Positions 6,080 through 13,547 of a stretch of 17,074 nt of DNA are shown here, piece by piece. Location of the stretch: contig JAMCZD010000284.1 in assembly GCA_023473405.1 (NCBI GenBank), forward strand, positions 1 to 17,074, in the 5' to 3' direction. Position numbers and translations under genes: made by a program. The notes beneath the pieces are model-generated. The model saw nothing but the letters and a program-made list of their open reading frames with translations. It made no database searches and had not been told where the DNA came from. The stretch's first letter is position 1, and the number at the start of each line of letters is the position of its first letter. Origin of the DNA: Candidatus Omnitrophota bacterium (GTDB lineage Bacteria; Verrucomicrobiota; Verrucomicrobiia; Limisphaerales; UBA1319).

Positions 6080-8083
6080 ATGCTGTTCAAAGAGAAATCG
6101 CCGGAGCAGGAGGTTCCGGTGGGGCCTGCCAAGACTACACGAGATAAAAGGCGCATCCGCCCAAGCACACCCGAGTTGGATATTTACGATCACGCGCCAG
6201 TGATGATGTGCCAAGTGGACGAGAATTTCCGGGTGGTGCGAGCGAACCGGGCGGTGCTCGAGTTTACCGGGCGGCAGGCTGAAGAGGCTCTGGGAATGCA
6301 GATCGGCGAACTGCTGGGCTGCCACCATGCATTTGCGGCCGGCCATGGATGCGGCAAGGCGCCGGCCTGCGAGAACTGCTCGCTGCGCTTGTCGATGCAG
6401 GATGCCCTCCGGTCCGAGAGAAAGAATCGCCGCCGCGTGGAATTCAAGCCCGCCATGGTGCGCGAAGCGCGTCCGCAGGAAACCGTCCTCATGGTCTCCA
6501 GCACGCTGATCAAAGTGGCGGGCGAGCCCAGTGTATTGGTTTGTCTCGAGGACATCTCCCAGCAAAAACGGGCACAGGAACAGGTGCGCGAACAGGCTGC
6601 GCTGCTGGAAATTGCTCCCGACGCAATCATGGTTCACGACTTGTCCGGGCACATCCTGTTCTGGAATCGGGGAGCGGAAAGCCTGTATGGCTGGAAGGTG
6701 GAAGAGGCGCTGGGGCAGGATATAGAGTGTTTGCTGTTCAAGTTGAATCCGGCCGAGTTGGTGTTGGCGCGTCAGGTGGTGTTGAGCAAGGAGGAATGGA
6801 TCGGCGAGCTGCATCAAATTACGCGGGACCGCCGCGAGGTGGTAGTGCAAAGCCGCTGGGCGCTGGTTCGTGATTGGCAGGGAGACCCCAAATCAATTCT
6901 GTCGGTTGGCACGGATGTAACCGATCAAAAGAAGCTCGAAGCGCAGTTGCTCCGCGCGCAACGCATGGAAACTGTGGGAACACTGGCAAGCGGCATTGCC
7001 CACGACATCAACAACGTATTGACCCCCATCCTAATGGCGGCGTCTCTTCTGAGCCGTAAATATCACCAGCCCGAATGCCAGCGGATTCTCGAAACCATCG
7101 AAGCCACGGCCAAGCGCGGAGCCAGCATTATCCAGCAACTATTGGTCTTTGGACGCGGCAGTTCGGAGCAGCACCTGATATTGCAGCCGAAGCATTTGCT
7201 CAAGGAAATGGAGAGAATGGCCCTGCAAATGTTCCCCAAATCCATCTCACTGGAGACCGTCGTGGCGCCCCATATCTGGACGATTTCCGGCAATGCAACC
7301 CACCTGCACCAGGTCCTGCTCAACCTCTGCGTCAATGCCAAGGACGCAATGCCCGAGGGAGGAACCCTTACGTTGAGCCTCGAAAACGTGCTCATCGACT
7401 CCTGTTTCGCTCAAATGAAGCCGCATACGACACCCGGACCATATGTCCTCCTCACGGTGTCGGATACTGGCACGGGTATTCCCCGCGAAATCATGGACCG
7501 CATCTTCGATCCCTTCTTCACCACCAAGGGACCGGGCAAAGGGACCGGCCTGGGCCTGGCCACGGTAATGAACATAGTAAAAAATCATGGCGGTTTTATC
7601 CAGGTGCTTAGCGAACGCGGAAACGGCACCCAATTCAAAGTCTACCTCCCCGCCAGGCCCAATGAATCGATCGCCACCATGACTCCCGAATTTGCGCCCC
7701 CGATGGCTGGCAATGGTGAATGGGTGCTGGTAGCCGACGACGAGGCCGCCGTCCGGAAAACGGTGCAGCAATTTTTGGCCAGCAGCGGCTATAACGTGCT
7801 AACCGCAACCGATGGTGCCGAAACGCTGGCCTTGTATGTGGAAAACCGAGACAAAATAAGCGTCGCTCTGATTGACATGACGATGCCCAGCCTGGACGGG
7901 GCCACCACGATCCGAGTTCTGCAAAAGCTTAATCCCCAGGTGCGCATCATCGCCGCCGGCGAAATGATGCCGGGGCGGCAGCAGACCAACTGGAAAGGCC
8001 TCGCGGTTCAGGCAACCCTGCCCAAACCTTATACCGGCAGTGAGTTGTTGGCGGTTATCGGGAAAGCTCTGGATAGCCATTGA
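6080..8083 (+). CDS. Hybrid sensor histidine kinase, PAS-PAS-HisKA-HATPase-REC
   Basis: A 667-residue soluble kinase. PAS 1 (about 34-160) contains a cysteine cluster C81, C91, C97, C100 in the form CHHAFAAGHGCGKAPACENC. PAS 2 is about 170-285. The H-box GTLASGIAHDINNVL gives phospho-acceptor H308; the N-box has N419, and the G boxes are SDTGTGIP (D462) and GKGTGLGL (487-493). A C-terminal receiver (about 548-667) has D553/D554, acceptor D599 and K649, but the usual Thr/Ser is replaced by Ala in VRIIAAGE. No membrane segment is seen, so it senses a cytoplasmic signal. NtrB/FlrB-like kinases pair with sigma-54 regulators, and one lies convergently at 8343-9755. The ATG at 6080 has AGGA directly against it; a GTG at 6119, preceded by a perfect AGGAGG at good spacing, is a serious alternative start. 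Confidence 0.92.
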   Translation: MLFKEKSPEQEVPVGPAKTTRDKRRIRPSTPELDIYDHAPVMMCQVDENFRVVRANRAVLEFTGRQAEEALGMQIGELLGCHHAFAAGHGCGKAPACENCSLRLSMQDALRSERKNRRRVEFKPAMVREARPQETVLMVSSTLIKVAGEPSVLVCLEDISQQKRAQEQVREQAALLEIAPDAIMVHDLSGHILFWNRGAESLYGWKVEEALGQDIECLLFKLNPAELVLARQVVLSKEEWIGELHQITRDRREVVVQSRWALVRDWQGDPKSILSVGTDVTDQKKLEAQLLRAQRMETVGTLASGIAHDINNVLTPILMAASLLSRKYHQPECQRILETIEATAKRGASIIQQLLVFGRGSSEQHLILQPKHLLKEMERMALQMFPKSISLETVVAPHIWTISGNATHLHQVLLNLCVNAKDAMPEGGTLTLSLENVLIDSCFAQMKPHTTPGPYVLLTVSDTGTGIPREIMDRIFDPFFTTKGPGKGTGLGLATVMNIVKNHGGFIQVLSERGNGTQFKVYLPARPNESIATMTPEFAPPMAGNGEWVLVADDEAAVRKTVQQFLASSGYNVLTATDGAETLALYVENRDKISVALIDMTMPSLDGATTIRVLQKLNPQVRIIAAGEMMPGRQQTNWKGLAVQATLPKPYTGSELLAVIGKALDSH

Positions 8084-8342
8084 CGGAAGCCTGACCAGAG
8101 TCCTTGAAACTCAAAACCAGTTGCGATCAGATCAAGTTTGGCGCGACTGAGAAAAACACTGGAAGGAAATCATGAAGGCAGGAAAACATGGTCGGGCAAC
8201 ACGTTTCATGGGTGCCGTGGTTGTGGCACCGTTCTGCAATAACCAATGACAAATTCTCGATTCTCAATGATCAATTGTAGGCTCCGCGGCGCGTCCAGGA
8301 TGGAAACCAGGGCGGCGCGACAGCAGCCGCCCTACCGTTGAA
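8084..8342. other. Intergenic region between convergent genes, with hairpins and a possible 25-residue ORF
   Basis: These 259 bases separate the converging 3' ends of the hybrid kinase and the sigma-54 regulator. They hold a 25-codon ORF (ATG 8172 to TGA 8249) with a good GGAAGG SD, encoding MKAGKHGRATRFMGAVVVAP and five more residues. They also hold an inverted repeat GGTGCC (8211-8216)/GGCACC (8225-8230) inside that ORF, an A/T-rich stretch around 8249-8278, and the palindrome at 8309-8333. The small ORF looks like the head of a secreted protein without its body and may be a gene remnant or chance. Confidence 0.4.
8309..8333 (-). terminator. Possible terminator or interspersed palindrome after the sigma-54 regulator gene
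   Basis: AGGGCGGC (8309-8316) pairs with GCCGCCCT (8326-8333), an eight-pair GC-rich stem with a nine-base loop, ten bases beyond the stop of the minus-strand regulator gene. On the minus strand no T-run follows, so it may be an mRNA-stabilising hairpin or a dispersed repeat rather than a true intrinsic terminator. It is placed where the five-gene operon would end. Confidence 0.45.
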
Positions 8343-9755
8343 CTACACTGCGCTTAGCTCGGTAGGCTGGCTGGTCTTGTCGTGGTACTCGTTCAATTTG
8401 TTGCGCAGTGTGCGGATGCTGATATCGAGCATTTTGGCGGCATGGGTTCGATTGTCCCGGCAACGTTCCAGAGCGGTAAATATATGCTGCTTTTCCAACT
8501 CCCTCAGGGTTAGAAAGCGTTCGTCAAAATTGGCAGTAACCATCCCTGGGACCAGTCTTTCCTCGGAGACCGCCTCAGCGGACATCGAGGGAGTGAGCAA
8601 TCCAAAGTGCTCGGCGTTGAGAACCGTGGAATCGCCGCATAGAATTACCGCGCGTTCGATGACATTCTGCAACTCGCGGACGTTGCCGGGCCAGGAGTGG
8701 TGCTCGAGGGCCAGTTGCGCGCTCTCGCTAAGGCTGCAAACGCCGGCGCCGTGCTGCCGCGCATAACGATGCATGAAATGCTCCGCCAGGAAGCAAATGT
8801 CCTCGCGCCGTTCCCGTAGTGGCGGGACAAAAATGGGAACCACGTTGAGACGAAAGTAAAGGTCCTGGCGAAATTCCTTTCGTTCCACGCTAAGTTCCAA
8901 TCGCCGGTTGGTAGTGGCAATGACGCGTACATCGACCTTGATGGTGCGATTCCCGCCGACGCGCTCGAACTCGCGCTCCTGGAGCACACGAAGCAACTTG
9001 GCTTGGACTGTGGGCGAGATTTCGCTGATCTCGTCCAGCAACAGGGTCCCGCCATGGGCCAGTTCAAACCGGCCCTCACGCTTGTTGATGGCCCCCGTAA
9101 ATGCACCCTTTTCGTGGCCGAAAAACTCGCTCTCGATAAGGTTCTCGGGAATAGCCGCGCAGTTGATCTTGATGAAAGGCGAGTTGGCTCGCGGGCTCTC
9201 GCGATAGAGCGCCCGGGCCACCAATTCCTTTCCGGTGCCGCTTTCGCCCTGGATCAAAACCGTGGCCTGCGTCCGGCCAACCCGGCGGATAATTTGCCGC
9301 AAACTCTCCAGGCTCGCGCTCCGGCCCAGCAACTCCGAATCGGGCTCGTTGCAGTCCTGGCTAAAAAACTGGTTGACTTTGATGAGCTGGGTAAATTCCT
9401 CGACTTTCTTCAGGACAATCTCGATCTGGTCGAATGAATAAGGCTTGATGAGGTAATCGAACGCACCGTTCCTCACGCAGTCGACTGCCGATTCGATCGA
9501 GCCAAAAGCGGTGGTGATGACGACGACGGGCTTTTGAGGGCGGGTCTGCAGGGTCTTCAGCAGGTCCGTGCCTTCCCCGTCCGGCAAACGCACATCGACA
9601 AAGATCAGATCAAACGTGTCGCGGCTTAGGTAGTCATATGCCGCCGCCAGGGTTGAGACAGCAGCCACATCGTATCGCCGTTGCCGGAGCTGTTGCTCGA
9701 GGTTCTTGCGCACGATTAGATCATCTTCCAAGACAATTATTTTCTCGATAGGCAT
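8343..9755 (-). CDS. Sigma-54-dependent response regulator, FlrC/FleR/NtrC type
   Basis: A 470-residue NtrC-family activator. Receiver (1-120): IIVLEDD (D11/D12), acceptor D54 in FVDVRLPDG, T82, K104. AAA+ domain (about 140-370): Walker A GESGTGKE (170-177), sigma-54 contact loop GAFTGA (217-222), Walker B GGTLLLDEI (235-243), and the arginine region FRQDLYFRLNVVPI. The C-terminal Fis-type helix-turn-helix includes DNRTHAAKMLDISIRTLRNKL. Such proteins hydrolyse ATP to open sigma-54 promoters after phosphorylation; in polar-flagellum hierarchies (FlrC, FleR, FlbD) they drive the middle flagellar genes. The frame is open upstream to 9986, but the ATG at 9755, directly before the receiver, is the start; the extension overlaps the FlgN-like gene. 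It is the last of five minus-strand genes. No convincing sigma-54 promoter was seen in the window. Confidence 0.95.
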   Translation of the reverse strand: MPIEKIIVLEDDLIVRKNLEQQLRQRRYDVAAVSTLAAAYDYLSRDTFDLIFVDVRLPDGEGTDLLKTLQTRPQKPVVVITTAFGSIESAVDCVRNGAFDYLIKPYSFDQIEIVLKKVEEFTQLIKVNQFFSQDCNEPDSELLGRSASLESLRQIIRRVGRTQATVLIQGESGTGKELVARALYRESPRANSPFIKINCAAIPENLIESEFFGHEKGAFTGAINKREGRFELAHGGTLLLDEISEISPTVQAKLLRVLQEREFERVGGNRTIKVDVRVIATTNRRLELSVERKEFRQDLYFRLNVVPIFVPPLRERREDICFLAEHFMHRYARQHGAGVCSLSESAQLALEHHSWPGNVRELQNVIERAVILCGDSTVLNAEHFGLLTPSMSAEAVSEERLVPGMVTANFDERFLTLRELEKQHIFTALERCRDNRTHAAKMLDISIRTLRNKLNEYHDKTSQPTELSAV

Positions 9756-9766
9756 ATCGGAGTAAT

Positions 9767-10201
9767 TCAATTGCCGTTGTTGCGACGGTAAAGGCTCGCC
9801 ACAAAATGCGGGTGCGTGTGGCGGGCGCGATGAAGGTGCTGCGCTGGAATCAAACCGCGCCGTAGAAGCATCTGCTCGTTCTCGCGATCCAGCATCAATA
9901 CTTTCATAATCAGGTCCATATTGGCCCGGACCAAGTTGGTCACTTTTACCTGACGCGCACGTTCGGCCTGGCTTAGCTGCTGCCAAGCCTGCCGGGATTT
10001 ACCGATGCATTCTATAGAGTATTTCAGGCGCGGAAGCAAGACTTTCCTTATCTGATCAAATTCAGACGCCGGAAACTCCCCCGGCGCATGCAGCGCCTGG
10101 TGCTCGCGGTGCGCCAGGGACAGAAGCTCGGCTCCCAGGTCAAGATGGGCTCTGAGTTCCTCAATCAGAGGGGCCGGATTTGGTTTGGGTATTGGGTTCA
10201 T
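9767..10201 (-). CDS. Small helical protein, FlgN-like export chaperone candidate
   Basis: A 144-residue protein predicted to be nearly all helical: PLIEELRAHLDLGAELLSLAHREHQAL, then FDQIRKVLLPRLKYSIECI, and NLVRANMDLIMKVLMLDRENEQMLLRRGLIPA. The arrangement of an early 'LLxLAxxEhqAL' helix, a middle helix and a late 'dREneqlLLrrG' helix resembles the FlgN family, which escorts hook-junction proteins FlgK and FlgL to the export gate. No motif is decisive, so this is moderate. It ends 11 bases before the sigma-54 regulator start. The frame extends to a GTG at 10210; the ATG at 10201 is preferred. Neither start has an SD. Confidence 0.6.
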   Translation of the reverse strand: MNPIPKPNPAPLIEELRAHLDLGAELLSLAHREHQALHAPGEFPASEFDQIRKVLLPRLKYSIECIGKSRQAWQQLSQAERARQVKVTNLVRANMDLIMKVLMLDRENEQMLLRRGLIPAQHLHRARHTHPHFVASLYRRNNGN

Positions 10202-10302
10202 GGCAGGCACGATTGGGCATCAATGCGGCGGGCAGACTCCAGCCGGGAAGCGGTTGCACCCGTTACTTTGCCGGCAGGCTTTTCGATCTGGTAGAGTCAT
10301 TG

Positions 10303-11697
10303 TCATGGCTGTAATCCGCCGGACGTTTCAACCGGCAGAGGAGCGATCGACTGTTCCAGTTCGACGTGAGTTGTTTCCATCTTGACCATCCATCCGAGGA
10401 ATTCTTTGCGCCATCGCGCCATGTCGATCACGGCAGCGAGCCCGGGCGACGAGTTGGTGCTTAGCTCTCCGGAACGGTCGATGATGCTATCGTAGAATTC
10501 AATGGCCTTGGCTGGCTGTTCGAGCCGTTCCAGGACAATCCCGACCTGGTACCACACGGGAATCTGCCAGGCAGCGGAACGGTCGAGCTTCGCCAGGGTC
10601 GAGTAGACGTTTAAGGCCCTGACGAAATCGCCACCTTGAAACAACTGGTTGGCGATCTCGTTTCCGGTTCGCTGCTGCCAGTATACCAGGCGCTCCGGAT
10701 GCGCCTTGGCGGTGCTCTGCTGGTCTTGAAGCAAAAGCATGACCTGGTGCAGGGCGTCTCCATTGCGTCCGAGCTTTTTCAAGGCCGAGGCCAGGCAAAA
10801 GCGGACCTCGGGTACTTCCTCGGTTGAAGGATAATGACTGAGGTAATCCTGCGATTGCGCCACCAATTCCTCTGACTGGCCCAACCCGGCGAGCGAGCGT
10901 ATAAGTTCGAATTGGATTTGGGGGCGGTTAAGCGATTCGGTTTCGGATTCGAGAAGGCGTTTGAAGCTATCGGCTGCGTCGCGATACCTGCCAAGCTGGT
11001 AATGGGTTTCGGCGATCTCCACCTGGGCCTGCAGCACGAGCTTGCGGTAGTAGTCGAGCTGATCGGTCTTAAGAACCAACGCGCTGGTCATGACCGAGTA
11101 GAACTTGGATAACGCCAACTGGTTGAGTCCCATCTGACGGTAAATCAGGCCTTCGCGCAATAGTATGTCCGGAACACTCGGGTCGTTCGACCAGCACGCA
11201 AGATACTGGGCGAATATCTGCTGGGCCTTGACCAGCTTGTTCTCATCCAGTGCCACCAGGGCGAGTTCCGCCAGGGCGGCACGCTGGATTTCCACGGGGG
11301 CGCCTTTTTCGAGAATCGCCGCCAGATGTGACACTGCCAGATCGTACTGCTTTGCCTGTCGTTCTTTGCGGGCTATTTCAAAGTTCGATTGCCATTCAGG
11401 TGGGTGTCCCGGACTGGCTGAAGGGCTCGCCTTTTGCGTGAGGTTGGTCGTAGCAAATGGCCACTGGGAATGTCGCAGCACCTCGTTGATTTTTACCACA
11501 CTCTGCGTCGGGGACGCTTCGAGTCCGATTGCCGGGGGGGTGGTCGATGGCGAAGCGAACCCGGGATCGTGCGGACGGACGCCGCTGAACACGTTCGAAG
11601 AAGCGGATGATGAGACGGCTTCCGCATAGCTGGACTGCGTGCCGAGACCGGCGATCATACTCAAGACGGCGGCAAAGATGGATTGGAAATGCTTCAT
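10303..11697 (-). CDS. Secreted tetratricopeptide-repeat protein
   Basis: A 464-residue protein with a signal peptide, MKHFQSIFAAVLSMIAGLGTQSSYA, that probably places it in the periplasm. Residues about 30-100 are serine/proline-rich linker. From about residue 105 to 440 it is built of helical repeats of TPR type, for example FEIARKERQAKQYDLAVSHLAAIL, AEIAETHYQLGRYRDAADSFKRLL, and WYQVGIVLERLEQPAKAIEFYDSII. TPR stacks usually mediate protein-protein contacts; the partner is not visible. Its ATG overlaps the stop of the upstream gene (ATGA), which implies translational coupling. The C-terminal tail after the repeats is short. In a flagellar operon, a motor- or stator-associated periplasmic scaffold (as in MotC-like roles) is conceivable but unproven. 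Confidence 0.85.
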   Translation of the reverse strand: MKHFQSIFAAVLSMIAGLGTQSSYAEAVSSSASSNVFSGVRPHDPGFASPSTTPPAIGLEASPTQSVVKINEVLRHSQWPFATTNLTQKASPSASPGHPPEWQSNFEIARKERQAKQYDLAVSHLAAILEKGAPVEIQRAALAELALVALDENKLVKAQQIFAQYLACWSNDPSVPDILLREGLIYRQMGLNQLALSKFYSVMTSALVLKTDQLDYYRKLVLQAQVEIAETHYQLGRYRDAADSFKRLLESETESLNRPQIQFELIRSLAGLGQSEELVAQSQDYLSHYPSTEEVPEVRFCLASALKKLGRNGDALHQVMLLLQDQQSTAKAHPERLVYWQQRTGNEIANQLFQGGDFVRALNVYSTLAKLDRSAAWQIPVWYQVGIVLERLEQPAKAIEFYDSIIDRSGELSTNSSPGLAAVIDMARWRKEFLGWMVKMETTHVELEQSIAPLPVETSGGLQP

Positions 11698-12224
11698 GGT
11701 GTTTTGTAGGTGGCGCTGCTCGGTGGCTTAGACGGTGAGATGGGAGGTATGAAAGCAGGCACCAGAACCGATGCCGCATGATTGGTTACAGGCGACATGA
11801 AGTATTGAACCAGCATTTGCGGGGTGACCAGGGCCGCGTCGCTGGATTCGTCCAGGCTGCCGATTGGAGAAGACGCAATGGATTGAACATAATTTGATTG
11901 AAGCGCGTCGCTCGACGGACCAGCGATCGGGGGAACCGAAGGCAGGGAGTTTGAAAGTGATGCCGGGTCCGGGGGTGCCCCCGCTTGATGGTCCGAGTTA
12001 TTGGTCGGTTCCGCGCCGGCTTGAACAGGATCGGGTTCTCCCATCAGCAAAGGTGGGAGTGCCACCATTCGCCGCGGTGTTAGCGAAGGCTCAAAACGCA
12101 AAGGAGCGGGTCCCAGCACGGGCAAATACCCGCGAGGCGATCCGGCGAGCAAAGTGACCGCCCACAACGCCCAGGCGCAGGCGGCCTGCTTCGCCAGCTC
12201 AAGCTTGTGCTTTTTCGGTTTCAT
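11694..12224 (-). CDS. Hypothetical proline-rich membrane protein
   Basis: A 176-residue protein that I do not recognise. It begins MKPKKHKLELAKQAACAWALWAVTLLAGS, that is a positive N-terminus and one hydrophobic segment (about residues 12-28), which is either an uncleaved signal anchor or a signal peptide. The remainder is low-complexity and rich in proline, serine and alanine, with no cysteine beyond the first segment and no evident domain. It overlaps the 3' end of the REC-REC-STAS gene by 26 bases and shares ATGA with the TPR gene that follows, so it is part of the same operon and probably acts with the TPR protein at the envelope. The frame is open to 12260, but the ATG at 12224, just before the basic segment, fits best; no SD is visible. 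Confidence 0.6.
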   Translation of the reverse strand: MKPKKHKLELAKQAACAWALWAVTLLAGSPRGYLPVLGPAPLRFEPSLTPRRMVALPPLLMGEPDPVQAGAEPTNNSDHQAGAPPDPASLSNSLPSVPPIAGPSSDALQSNYVQSIASSPIGSLDESSDAALVTPQMLVQYFMSPVTNHAASVLVPAFIPPISPSKPPSSATYKTP

Positions 12225-13344
12225 CGAGGCTTGCCAACGCTTCATCGTAATCGACGGCAAACTCCCAATCCTTGGTCTCCTGGAGGTTCCGGCATTCGCG
12301 GCGAACCGGTTCGGACCCGATCAGGCTGTACCTTATCTCCATTTCCCGACATAGTTGAACGATGGAAATAGCCAATTCAATCAATACCACATCCGCCGCT
12401 TTCAACTGGCTGAGGTCCATGATCAATTTGCACAATCCAGCGTCGACGGCTTCGCAAATCCTGGGGCGCAAATTTATGGATATGTCGTTGGCGATCGGCT
12501 GGGTAACGACGGGGGGGAACCGGACCAGCAACAGGTCCTTTTCACACTGAAAGTACCGGTAGGAAGTGTCCAACCCCAGGGCGCGCGTGATTTTGGCCTT
12601 CAACTCATCCATATCAATCGGTTTGGTGACGATGCCGGTGAAACCGGCCTGCTGGGCGCGAGATTGTTCGTCGGCAGCCGTTTTTACGCTCAGGGCCAGG
12701 ATAGGTATAGTTTTGGTCTTGACGCTCGCACGCAACATCTCAAAAAGCATAAACCCCGCGTTTTCAGGCAGGGACAGGCTGATCATGACCACCTCGGGCA
12801 ATTTCCTGCTGCAATAGTCCACTGCTTCTCCTGGTTGAGACACGCCCTTTATGGACCAGCGCGTATCGGACAGCCCGGTTTGCAGTTGGTCCAGGATAGC
12901 CGGCTTATTGTCCACCAGCAGCAGGTGAATGGGGTCGTCAAATCGCTTGGCCTTGGACGCCGGCTCCCTTTTTTTCTTCAATTCAACTATGCGCCCTACC
13001 CGATCGACGAGCGCCTCTTCACGGAAGGGTTTTATCAGGTAATCACGAACTCCCAGGCGAGCCAGTTTCACGACGCGCTCGGGAGTGGACTCGGCGGTCA
13101 GCATCACCACCGGGATGTTTCTATGTTCGGGATTCGATTTCATCTTGGCCAGCATTTCCATCCCGTCCATTACCGGCATCATGCAGTCGAGCAGAATCAC
13201 GTCCGGTTTCTCGCGGTTTGCAACCACGAGACCTTCCAGGCCATCCTCGGCCTCGAGAACTTCGCACAAAAACGGCTTAAAGGCCCTTGCCACAATCGCG
13301 CGAATCGTCTTGCTGTCATCCACGGTCAGAATCTTGGGTCCCAT
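12199..13344 (-). CDS. Response regulator with two receivers and a STAS-like C-terminus
   Basis: A 381-residue protein. REC1 (about 3-125) is complete: D9/D10, acceptor D53 in VILLDCMMPVMDG, T83, K105. REC2 (about 138-256) is degenerate: the acidic pair reads LVDN (D145, N146), the acceptor Asp is Ser (S189 in VVMISLSLPE), while S219 and K241 remain; it probably cannot be phosphorylated in the usual way. Residues about 268-375 look like a STAS (anti-anti-sigma) domain: DLLLVRFP, then CKLIMDLSQLKAADVVLIELAISIVQLCREMEIRYSLIGS. The serine normally phosphorylated in anti-anti-sigma factors is not obvious. There is no DNA-binding domain, so output is likely by protein contact. It heads the five-gene minus operon and is divergent from the chemotaxis operon. 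Confidence 0.88.
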   Translation of the reverse strand: MGPKILTVDDSKTIRAIVARAFKPFLCEVLEAEDGLEGLVVANREKPDVILLDCMMPVMDGMEMLAKMKSNPEHRNIPVVMLTAESTPERVVKLARLGVRDYLIKPFREEALVDRVGRIVELKKKREPASKAKRFDDPIHLLLVDNKPAILDQLQTGLSDTRWSIKGVSQPGEAVDYCSRKLPEVVMISLSLPENAGFMLFEMLRASVKTKTIPILALSVKTAADEQSRAQQAGFTGIVTKPIDMDELKAKITRALGLDTSYRYFQCEKDLLLVRFPPVVTQPIANDISINLRPRICEAVDAGLCKLIMDLSQLKAADVVLIELAISIVQLCREMEIRYSLIGSEPVRRECRNLQETKDWEFAVDYDEALASLDETEKAQA

Positions 13345-13499
13345 ATGCGGAGCGTCTGTATCTCCTCGTCGACGAAGAGCGGCCCGGCGACGGGCCTTGG
13401 TTCAAACAGCGAAAATGGCGGAACTGCCCGTGGCGATCGGGTCGCGTCGACACTGCCGTGTTCGCCCGGTGTTCCTTATCCCCAGACATGATGAAGGAT

Positions 13500-13526
13500 A
13501 CATCGGCAGTTGCCGCCTGCACTTGA
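13500..13526 (-). promoter_or_regulatory. Probable sigma-28 promoter of the REC-REC-STAS operon
   Basis: On the minus strand TCAA (13526-13523), 15 bases, GCCGATGT (13507-13500): 9 of 12 consensus positions with exact spacing. The transcript would start near 13493, giving a leader of about 149 bases before the ATG at 13344. That leader contains a hairpin GGCCCG/CGGGCC (13381-13396) and a near-palindrome at 13362-13379. It lies back to back with the chemotaxis promoter, -35 boxes 21 bases apart. Confidence 0.6.
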
Positions 13527-13547
13527 GGGGAAAATCGACTTTCGAAT

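Noticed and set aside
5987..6850. A 287-codon minus-strand open frame opposite the hybrid kinase
   Set aside because: Antisense shadow with low-complexity composition; it also runs over the fliD promoter.
8224..8240. TGGCAC...TGCA resembling a sigma-54 promoter on the plus strand
   Set aside because: Only 9 bases separate the GG and GC, not the required 10, and it points into the 3' end of an opposing gene.
9756..9986. N-terminal extension of the sigma-54 regulator frame
   Set aside because: The extra 77 residues overlap the FlgN-like gene and have no similarity to receivers; the ATG at 9755 sits directly before the receiver.
13316..13489. Small minus-strand ORF beginning near the REC-REC-STAS transcript start
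   Set aside because: It overlaps the real gene out of frame, has no domain, and lies in a leader with hairpins.
12355..13491. A 378-codon plus-strand open frame opposite the REC-REC-STAS gene
   Set aside because: It is antisense to a clear receiver protein, its translation is histidine/glutamine/glycine-rich with no domain, and it arises from GC-rich codon use of the real gene.
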